Origin: Burkholderia sp.
Lineage (GTDB): Bacteria; Pseudomonadota; Gammaproteobacteria; Burkholderiales; Burkholderiaceae
Assembly: GCA_031253835.1 (NCBI GenBank)
Contig: JAIRVP010000034.1
Location: forward strand, 62,001-126,000
Reading direction: 5' to 3'
Length of the DNA stretch: 64,000 bases
Shown: positions 38,990 through 47,212 of the stretch, in pieces
Layout of the letters: the number at the start of each line of letters is the position of its first letter
Numbering within the stretch: the first letter of the stretch is position 1
Made by a program: the position numbers and the translations under genes
The notes under the pieces: generated by a model
What the model was told of the DNA's origin: nothing
Seen by the model: only the letters and a program-made list of their open reading frames with translations
Databases searched by the model: none

Positions 38990-39499
38990 TTATGCCAGCG
39001 TCTTCACCATGTAGTGCTCGTCGTAGAACTTGCCATCGACGAACATCGAGCGCGGCTCGGTGCCGAACCGCACGAACCCTTGCGACGCATACAGCCGCTC
39101 CGCGGTGCTGTTGACCTCGTTCACGCACAGCATCAGTTGCTTGCATGCCCACGCCTGCGCGGCGTGCGCGGTCGCGCTTTCGAGCAGCGCCTGCGCGATG
39201 CCCTGCCCGCGATACGCGGGATCGACGAACACGCCCCAGATCGTCGCCTTGTGCGCGATCTTCGCGCGCGCATCGCGGCGCACGCCGGTGATGCCGACGA
39301 GTGTCTCGCCGTCGAACGCGCCGAACACAGCACGCTCGCGGGTCGGCGTGATGCGCGTCGCGAATTCGTCGACCGGCACCTGCGATTCCTCGTCGAGCGT
39401 CGGCAGGAAGGACGTGGGCGCGGTGTCGACCGCACGCAGGCGAACGGTCTGGAAACGGGCGGCGTCGGCCGCGTCGAGCAGGCGGGTCGTGATCGTCAT
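38990..39499 (-). CDS. GNAT-family N-acetyltransferase
   Basis: A 169-residue acetyltransferase. The acetyl-CoA pyrophosphate-binding motif A is IWGVFVDPAYRGQGIAQALLESA, with R/Q-x-x-G-x-G/A as RGQGIA. It is followed by the typical LMLCVNEVNSTAERLYASQGFVRFG motif B. The substrate cannot be told from sequence: small molecules and protein N-termini are both possible. A single gene between the polygalacturonase (converging) and a lipoprotein gene on the same strand, without a clear operon. Confidence 0.88.
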   Translation of the reverse strand: MTITTRLLDAADAARFQTVRLRAVDTAPTSFLPTLDEESQVPVDEFATRITPTRERAVFGAFDGETLVGITGVRRDARAKIAHKATIWGVFVDPAYRGQGIAQALLESATAHAAQAWACKQLMLCVNEVNSTAERLYASQGFVRFGTEPRSMFVDGKFYDEHYMVKTLA

Positions 39500-39727
39500 C
39501 GGGAGGATTCCGGTTGAAGGTCGTGCATGCCGACGCGGGCCGCTGCGGCCGCGGGATGCATCGTGCCTATCCTAATCGGAATCCGGATCGCGCGTGAACG
39601 CGTTCGGCGCGTTGCGCCGGCGTGAAGGAAGGGGGACGTGAAGCGCGCGCCGTCGTGCCGAATCCGCGCACGACGTCGAACGTCCAACGTGCGCGCGATC
39701 AGGCCGCGCGCACGCAACGGGCATCGA

Positions 39728-40375
39728 TCAATAACGCGACAGCTGATTGCCGTTGATCTGCACGCGGTCGCCCGGACGCAGGTTGCCCGGCGACTGCACG
39801 TCGAACGAGCGCATCGAGCCGTCGCTGACCTGCACGTCGATCCGGTAGCTGCTCGGGCCTTGCGCGGCGCCCATCTGCTGGCCGATCTGGTTGCCGGCCA
39901 CCGCACCGCCGAGCGCACCGATCACGGTTGCCGCATCGCGGCCGTGGCCGCGGCCGAACTGGTTGCCCACCAGGCCGCCGACCAGCGCACCGACGACGGT
40001 GCCGGCCACGCCCGACGGGCCGACCGAACCGTTGACCGGCTGGATGTTCGAGACCGTGCCGTACTGCGTGCCGTAGCCGTTGCCGTATTGCTGCTGATTG
40101 CCGTACTGGTCATACGGCTGCGACCCGTATTGCTGCTGGTTGCCGTACTGATCGTACGGCTGCGGTGCCTGGTTCGGATACGCCGGCTGTTGCTGCACGT
40201 AGCCCGGTTGCGAATACGCGGGCTGCGCGTAGCCGGGCGTCGCGTATTGCTGCTGCTGCGGATAGCCCGGTTGCGCGCCGTAGTAGCCGGGCGCGACACA
40301 GGCGGTCAGCGGAAGCGCCGCCACGGCGACGAGCGAGGCGAACAGAACGGTCTTCGTGGAAGGCATGCGCATCAT
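39728..40375 (-). CDS. glycine-zipper outer-membrane lipoprotein with Tyr/Gln-rich repeats
   Basis: A 215-residue lipoprotein: signal sequence with lipobox LTAC (Cys26). A low-complexity Pro/Tyr/Gln/Gly segment (about 29-105) includes two copies of PYDQYGNQQQYG. A glycine zipper follows (GVAGTVVGALVGGLVGNQFG and GALGGAVAGNQIGQQMG), then a small beta-rich end (DVQVSDGSMRSFDVQSPGNLRPGDRVQI). The zipper plus C-terminal domain is that of the SlyB / Rickettsia 17-kDa antigen family, implicated in outer-membrane integrity. The Tyr/Gln-rich linker is the unusual part. ATG pair at the start with AGGA upstream; monocistronic. Confidence 0.85.
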   Translation of the reverse strand: MMRMPSTKTVLFASLVAVAALPLTACVAPGYYGAQPGYPQQQQYATPGYAQPAYSQPGYVQQQPAYPNQAPQPYDQYGNQQQYGSQPYDQYGNQQQYGNGYGTQYGTVSNIQPVNGSVGPSGVAGTVVGALVGGLVGNQFGRGHGRDAATVIGALGGAVAGNQIGQQMGAAQGPSSYRIDVQVSDGSMRSFDVQSPGNLRPGDRVQINGNQLSRY

Positions 40376-40840
40376 GATGTTTCCTGCATCGGCAACGTGT
40401 CCGCCGATGGATTCCCGTCACGGGTGGCGAACTCGGCGTGAGTATAAGGAATGGCCGGATGCGCGTCCGGTGCGGCCGGGTAACAACGTGTAAAGTCTGT
40501 TGCCGCGTAAATCGCCGCCCGGGCGGGGCGTTCGAGCCATGCCCGGCAAGGGCGCGCGGCGGCTTCCGGCCAGCCGTGTGCCGGTAATGCGGCCGGCGTG
40601 TTTCTGGCGGCATTTCCACCGTTTCCGCGGCGATCGAACCCCATCGCCGCGCCAGGCCCGGCGGGCATGTGCACCGCACATCGCGAAATCGAATGCGCGG
40701 CATCGCGACATTTAATTGGCCTGGGGCGGCAGCGTCCGATATCGTGGCCGCATTCCCTGCCAATGGTCGCGCCGCGCCGGCTGCGGTTCCTTCCCCTGTC
40801 CGCGCCGGTGTCGCGCAGCGACCGCCCCACCTTCCAAGCC
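40376..40840. other. intergenic region without recognisable gene
   Basis: About 465 bases between the divergent lipoprotein gene and the first cytosine-deaminase-like gene. Frames here are open only because the DNA is GC-rich; none has a convincing start, ribosome-binding site or family match. It should hold the promoters of both flanking genes. Confidence 0.5.
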
Positions 40841-42040
40841 ATGACTGAACGACTTTTCATCAACGCCGTCGATGCCGGCGGCCGGCCCATCAACCTCGCC
40901 GTCCGTGACGGCCGTTTCACCGCGATCGGTGCCGATGCCGCAGCCGCGCCCGGTGCGGAGACGATCGACCTCGACGGCCGCGTCGTGCTGCCCGGTTTCG
41001 TCGACGGCCACATCCACCTCGACAAGAGCTTCGTCGGCGATCGCTGGGTGCCGCACGAATCGGTCGGCTCGCTGCGCGAGCGGCTCGCGGTCGAGAAGCG
41101 CCAGCTCGCCGCTGCGCCGCCGATCGTCGAGCGCGCGAACGCGCTGATCGCGCAGGCCGCCGCATTCGGCACGATCGCGATGCGCAGCCACGTCGACGTC
41201 GATGCGACGACGGGCCTGTCGAACCTGCAGGCCGTGATGGCCGCGCGCGAACAATGGCGCGGGATCGTCGACATCGAACTGGTCGCGTTTCCGCAGGCCG
41301 GCGTCGTGACGTGCCCGGGCACGGCCGAGATTCTCGACGCGGCCGTGCGCGAAGGCGCGGACGTGGTCGGCGGGATCGACCCGACGACGCTCGACGGCGA
41401 CGCGGACGGCCAGCTCGACATCGTGTTCGGCATCGCCGAGAAGCGCGGCGCGAAGATCGACATCCACCTGCACGAGCCGGGCGAAATCGGCATCGCGCAA
41501 CTGCTGCGGATCGCGGCGCGCACGCGTGCAGCCGGGCTCGGCGGGCGTGTGAACGTGAGCCATGCGTATGCGCTCGGCCAGGTGAGCGATGACGATGTCC
41601 AGCGCACCGCCGCGGCACTGGCCGAAGCGGGCGTGTCGATCCTGACGAATGCGCCGGGCGATTGCGCATTCCCGCCGGTGCAGCAGCTGCGCGATGCGGG
41701 CGTGCACGTGTTCGCGGGCAACGACAACATTCGCGACGCGTGGTGGCCGTACGGCAACGGCGACATGCTGCAGCGCGCGATGATGGTCGGCTACCGGTCG
41801 GGCTTCTACACCGACGAAGCGCTCGGCGTTGCGCTCGACATGGCGACGCACGCCGGCGCGCGCGTGATCGGCAAGGAACACTACGGCATCGCGGTCGGCT
41901 GCGACGCGAGCTTCGTCGCGGTGCGCGCGCCGAATGCAGCAGCGGCCGTCGCGGGCGTACCGGCCGAACGCTGGGTATTCCGTCGCGGCGAAAGCGATAC
42001 GGGCGCACCGTTCGCCCCGTCGCTGCGCTTTACGCGCTGA
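40841..42040 (+). CDS. cytosine deaminase-like amidohydrolase (copy 1)
   Basis: A 399-residue metal-dependent hydrolase of the CodA/AtzC group. Metal and catalytic residues are placed as in CodA: His57 and His59 (GHIHLDKS), His209/His211 with Glu212 (DIHLHEPGE), His241 (VSHAYALG) and an Asp near 295 (AGNDNIRDAWWPYG). Start at 40841; the frame is open further upstream but family similarity begins at MTERLFINA. A second related gene follows after 66 bases. CodA-like proteins deaminate cytosine, creatinine or isocytosine or act on triazines, so the true substrate is undecided. Confidence 0.85.
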   Translation: MTERLFINAVDAGGRPINLAVRDGRFTAIGADAAAAPGAETIDLDGRVVLPGFVDGHIHLDKSFVGDRWVPHESVGSLRERLAVEKRQLAAAPPIVERANALIAQAAAFGTIAMRSHVDVDATTGLSNLQAVMAAREQWRGIVDIELVAFPQAGVVTCPGTAEILDAAVREGADVVGGIDPTTLDGDADGQLDIVFGIAEKRGAKIDIHLHEPGEIGIAQLLRIAARTRAAGLGGRVNVSHAYALGQVSDDDVQRTAAALAEAGVSILTNAPGDCAFPPVQQLRDAGVHVFAGNDNIRDAWWPYGNGDMLQRAMMVGYRSGFYTDEALGVALDMATHAGARVIGKEHYGIAVGCDASFVAVRAPNAAAAVAGVPAERWVFRRGESDTGAPFAPSLRFTR

Positions 42041-42106
42041 TCCACTGACCGGCGGCACGGCATGCGCCGTGCCTGCTTCGCACTGACCGACCCCACCGGA
42101 ACCGAC

Positions 42107-43291
42107 ATGACGAACCTGCTGATCCGCAACGTCCGCACGAGCGCCGACACTGCGCTCGATATCCTGATCGAAGGCGACCGCATCGCGCGCGTCGGCCCGT
42201 CGCTCGACGCGCCCGCCGGCTGCGCGATCGAGGACGGCGCGGGCGCGCTTGCGCTGCCTGGCCTCGTCGAAGGCCACACGCACCTCGACAAGACCCACTG
42301 GGGGATGCCGTGGTATCGCAACCAGGTCGGGCCGCGCCTCGTCGACCGCATCGAGAACGAGCGCCACTATCGCGCGACGAGCGGCCATGATGCGGGCGCC
42401 GCATCGCTCGCGCTGGCGCGCGCGTTCCTCGCGGCCGGCACGACGCGCATCCGCACGCACGTCGACGTCGATACCGAAGCCGGATTGCGCCATCTGCACG
42501 GCGTGCTCGCGACGCGCGAGACGCTGCGCGGGCAGGTTGAAATCCAGATCGTCGCGTTTCCGCAATCGGGCGTGCTCAAGCGGCCGGGCACCGATGCGCT
42601 GCTGTCCGACGCGCTCGGCGCCGGCGCCGACCTGCTCGGCGGGCTCGACCCGTGCGCGATCGAAGGCGATCCGGTCGAGGCGGTGGACGTGCTGTTCGCG
42701 ATCGCCGAGCGCCACGGCCGCGGGCTCGACATCCACCTGCACGAGCGCGCGTCGATGGGCGCGTACTCGCTCGACCTGATCCTGCAACGCACGGCCGCGC
42801 ACGGCATGCAGGGCAAGGTGACGATCAGCCACGGCTTCTGTCTCGGCGATATCGCCGAACGCGAGCGCGATGCGCTGCTCGCGCGGATGGCCGAACTCGG
42901 CGTCGGGATCGTCACGACCGCGCCGGCGGCGGTGCCGGTGCCGTCGGTGGTCGCGTGCCGCGCAGCGGGCGTGACGGTGATCGGCGGCAACGACGGCGTG
43001 CGCGACACGTGGTCGCCGTACGGTTCGCCCGACATGCTCGAACGCGCGATGCTGATCGGCATGCGCAACGACTTCCGCCGCGACGATGCACTCGAAGTCG
43101 CACTCGACTGCGTGACGCACAGCGCGGCGCGCGGTTGCGGTTTCGCGGATTACGGGCTGCAGCCGGGCAGCCGCGCGGACGTCGTGCTCGTGAACGCGCT
43201 GACGTTCGCCGAGGCTGTCGTCGCGCGGCCGGTGCGGCGTCTCGTCGTGTCGTCCGGGAAGATCGTCGCGCGCAACGGCGCGCTCGTCTGA
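42107..43291 (+). CDS. cytosine deaminase-like amidohydrolase (copy 2)
   Basis: A 394-residue paralogue of the preceding gene. Equivalent residues are present: GHTHLDKTHWG, RTHVDVDTEAGL, DIHLHERAS, ISHGFCLGD and GGNDGVRDTWSPYGSPDML. The shared THVDVD..GL / SHVDVD..GL and VAFPQ.GV blocks show common descent, but the two differ in the loop after the first His pair (THWGMPWY versus SFVGDRWV). They therefore may act on different substrates or form a heteromer. Start at 42107 by family alignment. A SnoaL-like exported protein follows. Confidence 0.85.
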   Translation: MTNLLIRNVRTSADTALDILIEGDRIARVGPSLDAPAGCAIEDGAGALALPGLVEGHTHLDKTHWGMPWYRNQVGPRLVDRIENERHYRATSGHDAGAASLALARAFLAAGTTRIRTHVDVDTEAGLRHLHGVLATRETLRGQVEIQIVAFPQSGVLKRPGTDALLSDALGAGADLLGGLDPCAIEGDPVEAVDVLFAIAERHGRGLDIHLHERASMGAYSLDLILQRTAAHGMQGKVTISHGFCLGDIAERERDALLARMAELGVGIVTTAPAAVPVPSVVACRAAGVTVIGGNDGVRDTWSPYGSPDMLERAMLIGMRNDFRRDDALEVALDCVTHSAARGCGFADYGLQPGSRADVVLVNALTFAEAVVARPVRRLVVSSGKIVARNGALV

Positions 43292-43347
43292 GCGCGGCGT
43301 CGCCCCGGTATGATCCGGTTTTCAGCCGGATTTCCGGGGGGACGACG

Positions 43348-43821
43348 ATGCGACGCACGACAGCGGCACGGGCCGCACGATGGATGGCGGCGGCCCTGTT
43401 CGCCGTGACGGCCGCGCATGCGGTGGCGGCAGGCCCGACCGACGCGCAGCAGGAAGCCAACCGGCGGACGGTGCTGGCGTTCTACGAGAAAGGCCTGAAC
43501 GAGAAGGATGCCGACGCCGCGCTCGCGTACGTCGGCGATCGCTACGTGCAGCACAACCCGAACGCGGCCGACGGCCGCGACGGCTTCCGCAAGTTCGTCG
43601 CCTTCCTGCGCGACAAATATCCGCAGTCGCACAGCGAGATCAAGCGCTCGTTCGTCGATGGCGACTACGTGATCCTGCACGTGCACGCGGTGCGCGAACC
43701 CGGCACGCGCGGCAGCGCGATCATGGACATCTTCAAGCTCGAGCACGGCAAGATCGTCGAGCACTGGGACGTGAACCAGCCGGTGCCCGAGCAGGCCGCG
43801 AACGGCAACACGATGTTCTGA
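43348..43821 (+). CDS. exported SnoaL/NTF2-like fold protein
   Basis: A 157-residue protein with a signal peptide (ARWMAAALFAVTAAHAVAAG). The mature domain fits the SnoaL-like NTF2 fold: NRRTVLAFYEKGLNEKDADAALAYVGDRYVQHNPNAADGRDGFRKFV and ending FKLEHGKIVEHWDVNQPVP. Members act as small hydrolases, isomerases or carrier proteins, and many are predicted only. Located 56 bases after the second amidohydrolase, on the same strand, and facing a LysR gene. Function not assignable. Confidence 0.8.
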   Translation: MRRTTAARAARWMAAALFAVTAAHAVAAGPTDAQQEANRRTVLAFYEKGLNEKDADAALAYVGDRYVQHNPNAADGRDGFRKFVAFLRDKYPQSHSEIKRSFVDGDYVILHVHAVREPGTRGSAIMDIFKLEHGKIVEHWDVNQPVPEQAANGNTMF

Positions 43822-43857
43822 TGCCCGTTCCCTGCCGCCGAATGAAACCCGCGTCGC

Positions 43858-44721
43858 TTACTGCCGCTCGAGTTCCAGCATCGCCGCGAGCGTCTTCGTC
43901 AGCTCGCTGACCATCGGGTCGGCCGTCGGCCGGTGCAGGATCGCGATGTCCATGTTCTCGATCGGCGCGAAGCCCTGCTTCGCGGTCAGCACGACGTGCT
44001 CGTCGGTCACCACGCGCGCGGGCAGCACGCTGATGCCGAGCCCGTCCGCGACGGCCGCCTGGATGCCGCTCAGGCTCGACGTCGTGAAGCTGATCCGCCA
44101 GCGGCGGCCGCGCTCCTCGATCGCCTTGATCATGTCGTCGCGGTAGAGCCCGCGCGGCGGAAACACGACGATCGGCACCGGGTCGAGATCGATCGACGGA
44201 TGCGCCGCGCTGTCGATCCAGCGCAGCTTCTCGGGCCAGCGCACGACGGCCTCGCGGCTGTCGCGCCGCTGCTTGATCAGCACGAGGTCGAGTTCGCCGC
44301 GATCGTACGCGGCGCTGATATCGCGGCTCAGCCCGCACATCACCTCGAGCTTGACCTGCGGATGCTCGCGCTTGAATGCGGCGAGCGCATGCGTCGTGCG
44401 GCCTGCCGCGAAATCGTCGGGCACGCCGAGCCGGATCGTCAGCGCGACCGTGGCGCCCGACAGCGCTTCCAGCATCTCGTCGTTCAGCGCAAGCATGCGC
44501 CGCGCATAGCTGAGCACCGTCACGCCCGCGTCGGTCGGCCGGACGTCGCGCGTGCCGCGGTCGAGCAGCCGATGGCCGGCGATTTCCTCGAGCCGGCGCA
44601 CCTTCTGGCTGACCGTCGACTGCGTCGAATGCAGGCGTGCGGACGCCGTCGTGAAGCTGCCGCAGTCGGCGACCATCACGAGCGCGCGCAACAGGTCGAT
44701 GTCGAACAGGGGTCTATTCAT
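43858..44721 (-). CDS. LysR-family regulator
   Basis: A 287-residue LysR protein. The HTH lies at about 8-64 (LLRALVMVADCGSFTTASARLHSTQSTVSQKVRRLEEIAG), followed by an effector domain (TIRLGVPDDFAAGRTTHALAAF). It converges on the SnoaL-like gene and reads away from the ankyrin gene. The region upstream of its start (44722-44906) is shared with the ankyrin gene. It may control the amidohydrolase genes at a distance or genes elsewhere; nothing in the sequence decides this. Confidence 0.88.
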   Translation of the reverse strand: MNRPLFDIDLLRALVMVADCGSFTTASARLHSTQSTVSQKVRRLEEIAGHRLLDRGTRDVRPTDAGVTVLSYARRMLALNDEMLEALSGATVALTIRLGVPDDFAAGRTTHALAAFKREHPQVKLEVMCGLSRDISAAYDRGELDLVLIKQRRDSREAVVRWPEKLRWIDSAAHPSIDLDPVPIVVFPPRGLYRDDMIKAIEERGRRWRISFTTSSLSGIQAAVADGLGISVLPARVVTDEHVVLTAKQGFAPIENMDIAILHRPTADPMVSELTKTLAAMLELERQ

Positions 44722-44906
44722 TTTTGCACTTTTTCGGATTCGAACATTTCATTTCCAAATGCGTGCGACGACTTTTAACATGACCGGACGCCGCGGGCAA
44801 TCGCGGTTTCGCCGGACCCGGCGCGGCGTGGTGTGGCGCCGTGCCGGCGCCTGACGCATGGCATCGGCCGCGCATCGGCGTGCGCGGCGCGCAAGGAGGA
44901 AACGGG

Positions 44907-45581
44907 ATGTTATTCAAACGGATCGCGATCATCGGCTCGTTTGCGTTGACCACGCTGACGTCGGCCGTGGCTGCCGCCGACGGCGGCGCGCCCGAGGGCC
45001 GGCTGCGCAGCGCGGCCGACCGCGGCGACGCGGGCGAGGTGCGCACGCTGCTCGCAGGCGGCGCGCAGATCGATTCGCGCGACGGGCAGGGCCGTACCGC
45101 GCTGCTGATCGCGACGCACGGCAATCATGTCGAGGCGGCGCGCGTGCTGATCGACGCGGGCGCGGACGTCAACGCGAAGGATGCGATCCAGGACAGTCCG
45201 TACCTGTATGCCGGCGCGCGCGGCTATCTCGACATCCTGCGGATGACGCTCGCGCACGGCGCCGACCTGCGCAGCACGAACCGGTATCGCGGCACCGCGC
45301 TGATTCCGGCGTCGGAGCGCGGCCACATGGAGACGGTGCGCACGCTGATCGACGCGGGCGTGAACGTCGACCACGTGAACCGGCTCGGCTGGACCGCGCT
45401 GCTGGAGGCGATCATGCTCGGCGACGGCAGCGAGCGCTATGTGCGGATCGTGCAGTTGCTCGTCGACGGGCACGCGAACGTCAATCTGGCCGACTCGAAC
45501 GGTGTGACGCCACTCCAGCATGCGCGGCAGCGCGGGTATGGCGCGATCGAGCGGGTGCTGGCGGCGGCGGGGGCGCGGTAG
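44907..45581 (+). CDS. exported ankyrin-repeat protein
   Basis: A 224-residue protein with a signal peptide (LFKRIAIIGSFALTTLTSAVAAADG). About five to six ankyrin repeats follow, for example DGQGRTALLIATHGNHVEAARVLIDAGADVNAKD and LADSNGVTPLQHARQRGYGAIERVLAAAG. Periplasmic ankyrin proteins of this size occur in Pseudomonas and Burkholderia (AnkB type, linked to catalase function), but here no catalase gene is adjacent. AAGGAGG lies just before the start. Its stop is 3 bases from the converging AbiEii-like gene. Binding partner unknown. Confidence 0.87.
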   Translation: MLFKRIAIIGSFALTTLTSAVAAADGGAPEGRLRSAADRGDAGEVRTLLAGGAQIDSRDGQGRTALLIATHGNHVEAARVLIDAGADVNAKDAIQDSPYLYAGARGYLDILRMTLAHGADLRSTNRYRGTALIPASERGHMETVRTLIDAGVNVDHVNRLGWTALLEAIMLGDGSERYVRIVQLLVDGHANVNLADSNGVTPLQHARQRGYGAIERVLAAAGAR

Positions 45582-45584
45582 GGG

Positions 45585-46274
45585 TTAGCGGGGGCGCGAT
45601 TTTGATTCGGGTGCGCTACCGGGAAGTTTTCGCAGGAATGCTTCGGCGAGTTCGACACAATAGTCGAACGACGGCGTGTAGCCGAGTGTCCGGATGTCGT
45701 CGAAGCGCGGTTGTACGAAGGCGCGATGCGCTTTGAGCAGACGCAGAAACGTGTCGCGATGCCGAACGAGGAACGCACCGGCTTCCATCAGGCTGTCCGG
45801 CTCCCGCTCGATGACCAGGCACAGATCGAACAGGTCCCGTGCGGTCGGGCGATCGCCGCGATGCCACATTTTCTTGGCGACGATTTCCGCGGAAGTCTCG
45901 ACCTTGACGACGCGATCCATCAGCGTCCATTCGTCGTAGCCGGGAGACGTCAGATTCCGGGAGACCACGAAGTCGATTTCGCCGTCGGGCAGCACCAGCT
46001 TCACGAACCCCGCGTGTTCCTCGTAGTTCGACGTGATGTCGGATGCGGCGTCGCTGATGCGGGGATTCACGTACCCGAGATACTGCGGATCGGGTACGAA
46101 GATGTCGACGTCCTTGCTGACGCGATGGTCGTGGCGGAGCATCAGGACGGTGCCTCCGCCAAATGTCCAGAACGGATTCGACGTGCCGTGCTTCCGTATC
46201 TCGTCGATCAGTGTCAGTGCGTGGCGAAAAAGACCTTGCCACGGGCCGTCGGGCAACGTGGATGGTGCGGTCAT
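45585..46274 (-). CDS. AbiEii-like nucleotidyltransferase, probable toxin
   Basis: A 229-residue protein with the nucleotidyltransferase signature FGGGTVLMLRHDHRVSKDVDIF. It contains the GG motif and paired acidic residues Asp55 and Asp57 (DVD). WHRGDRPTARDLFDLCLVIE further on is typical of the AbiEii/type IV toxin family. Start at 46274, where ATGA overlaps the stop of the HTH gene, giving translational coupling; a longer frame to 46313 is not needed. AbiEii-type toxins transfer nucleotides to tRNA or other targets and can protect against phage. GC content is visibly lower than in neighbours. Toxin function is inferred. Confidence 0.8.
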   Translation of the reverse strand: MTAPSTLPDGPWQGLFRHALTLIDEIRKHGTSNPFWTFGGGTVLMLRHDHRVSKDVDIFVPDPQYLGYVNPRISDAASDITSNYEEHAGFVKLVLPDGEIDFVVSRNLTSPGYDEWTLMDRVVKVETSAEIVAKKMWHRGDRPTARDLFDLCLVIEREPDSLMEAGAFLVRHRDTFLRLLKAHRAFVQPRFDDIRTLGYTPSFDYCVELAEAFLRKLPGSAPESKSRPR

Positions 46275-46750
46275 GCCCACACCTCCCGATACAGATGAAG
46301 GTCCTTCGACCAAGCGGCAAGATTTTTCCAGATGGCCCGAAGCGGGGTGCCCGAGCGCTCGGCGGCTTCCTCGGCCGCCTTTACCACGACGGGCAGCGGC
46401 ACCTCATCGAGAATGACGGAAAACTGTGATTCGAATCCCTCCGGAATTCGTCCGGTGGTCAACGCATCGGCCAGCAGTCGTTCGGTCAGTTCGCCCTTGT
46501 AGCTGACGTTCGCGCTCACGACGGCCTTGTAGAGACCGTTTTGAGCCTGCCGCGGAAGTGCCAGCAGTTCGATACCGAGCACGCTGAGCAACGGGATCAG
46601 CTTGTTGATGCCGAGATCCTTGACCTTGCCGGTTTCGAGCTGATTCACGGTGAGGCGAGACAACCCGGCGAGCTTGGCAAGTTGCGCCTGCGTGAGGTCG
46701 AGTTCGGCACGCCGTTTCGCGACGGCCTGACCGATTTCATAGAGTTGCAT
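46271..46750 (-). CDS. XRE-type helix-turn-helix protein, probable antitoxin
   Basis: A 159-residue protein. The N-terminal HTH_3 domain is IGQAVAKRRAELDLTQAQLAKLAGLSRLTVNQLETGKV, followed by a C-terminal part (SANVSYKGELTERLLADALTTGRIPEGFE) not like classic AbiEi. It precedes and overlaps the nucleotidyltransferase gene by 4 bases, the usual antitoxin-toxin order. An inverted repeat 32 bases upstream of its start is well placed for autorepression. Its GC content is lower than that of surrounding genes, suggesting acquisition as a unit. Antitoxin role inferred from gene pairing. Confidence 0.78.
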   Translation of the reverse strand: MQLYEIGQAVAKRRAELDLTQAQLAKLAGLSRLTVNQLETGKVKDLGINKLIPLLSVLGIELLALPRQAQNGLYKAVVSANVSYKGELTERLLADALTTGRIPEGFESQFSVILDEVPLPVVVKAAEEAAERSGTPLRAIWKNLAAWSKDLHLYREVWA

Positions 46751-46781
46751 GGCGACCTCCCGACGAGGATTCGTGCTTCTT

Positions 46782-46803
46782 GATGTAAGGTATATCTTAC
46801 ATC
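46782..46803. promoter_or_regulatory. operator of the toxin-antitoxin pair, GATGTAAG-N6-CTTACATC
   Basis: Perfect 8-bp inverted repeat separated by GTATAT, 32 bases upstream of the antitoxin start. Position, dyad symmetry and A/T-rich centre fit a promoter-overlapping binding site for the XRE antitoxin. Binding is inferred. Confidence 0.65.
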
Positions 46804-47212
46804 TTGAGGTGAGCTATCGTCGCTGAAATATTCCATAGTGGTATAGGGCGCATCACCCGTACGGTGGAAGAAACATCGGGTGACGCATCGCCATGGTTTC
46901 CGGTATAGACATCCTCATCTCGCGAATATCCGGAAAAACGCGCTCTGTGGCAGACGTGCGTCGTGCAGGGTAAACACCAGAAAACCCTTCAAAAGGCCGC
47001 CGATCAAGCGCGATCCCACCTTCCAGGCTCCTATCTCCCGCCGATCTGCCGCCCCCTTCGTTCCCCTGCTTGCGCTCGAAAATTGAGCGGTCTAGACTGC
47101 ATCGCAGTTTCATCGAAGTCCCGTCTTTCGCGCACCGTGCCGGCGTTCCGGCGCGGCGCCTTCCACCGGACGCCGGCGTCGCCCGCCGCGTCGAGACCTG
47201 CAAGGACACGTC
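46804..47212. other. gene-free interval between the toxin-antitoxin pair and a binding-protein gene
   Basis: About 410 bases of comparatively A/T-rich sequence after the toxin-antitoxin operator. No frame has a credible ribosome-binding site or family resemblance, and I saw no flanking direct repeats that would mark the edge of a mobile segment. The last part should contain the promoter of the binding-protein gene at 47213. Confidence 0.45.
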
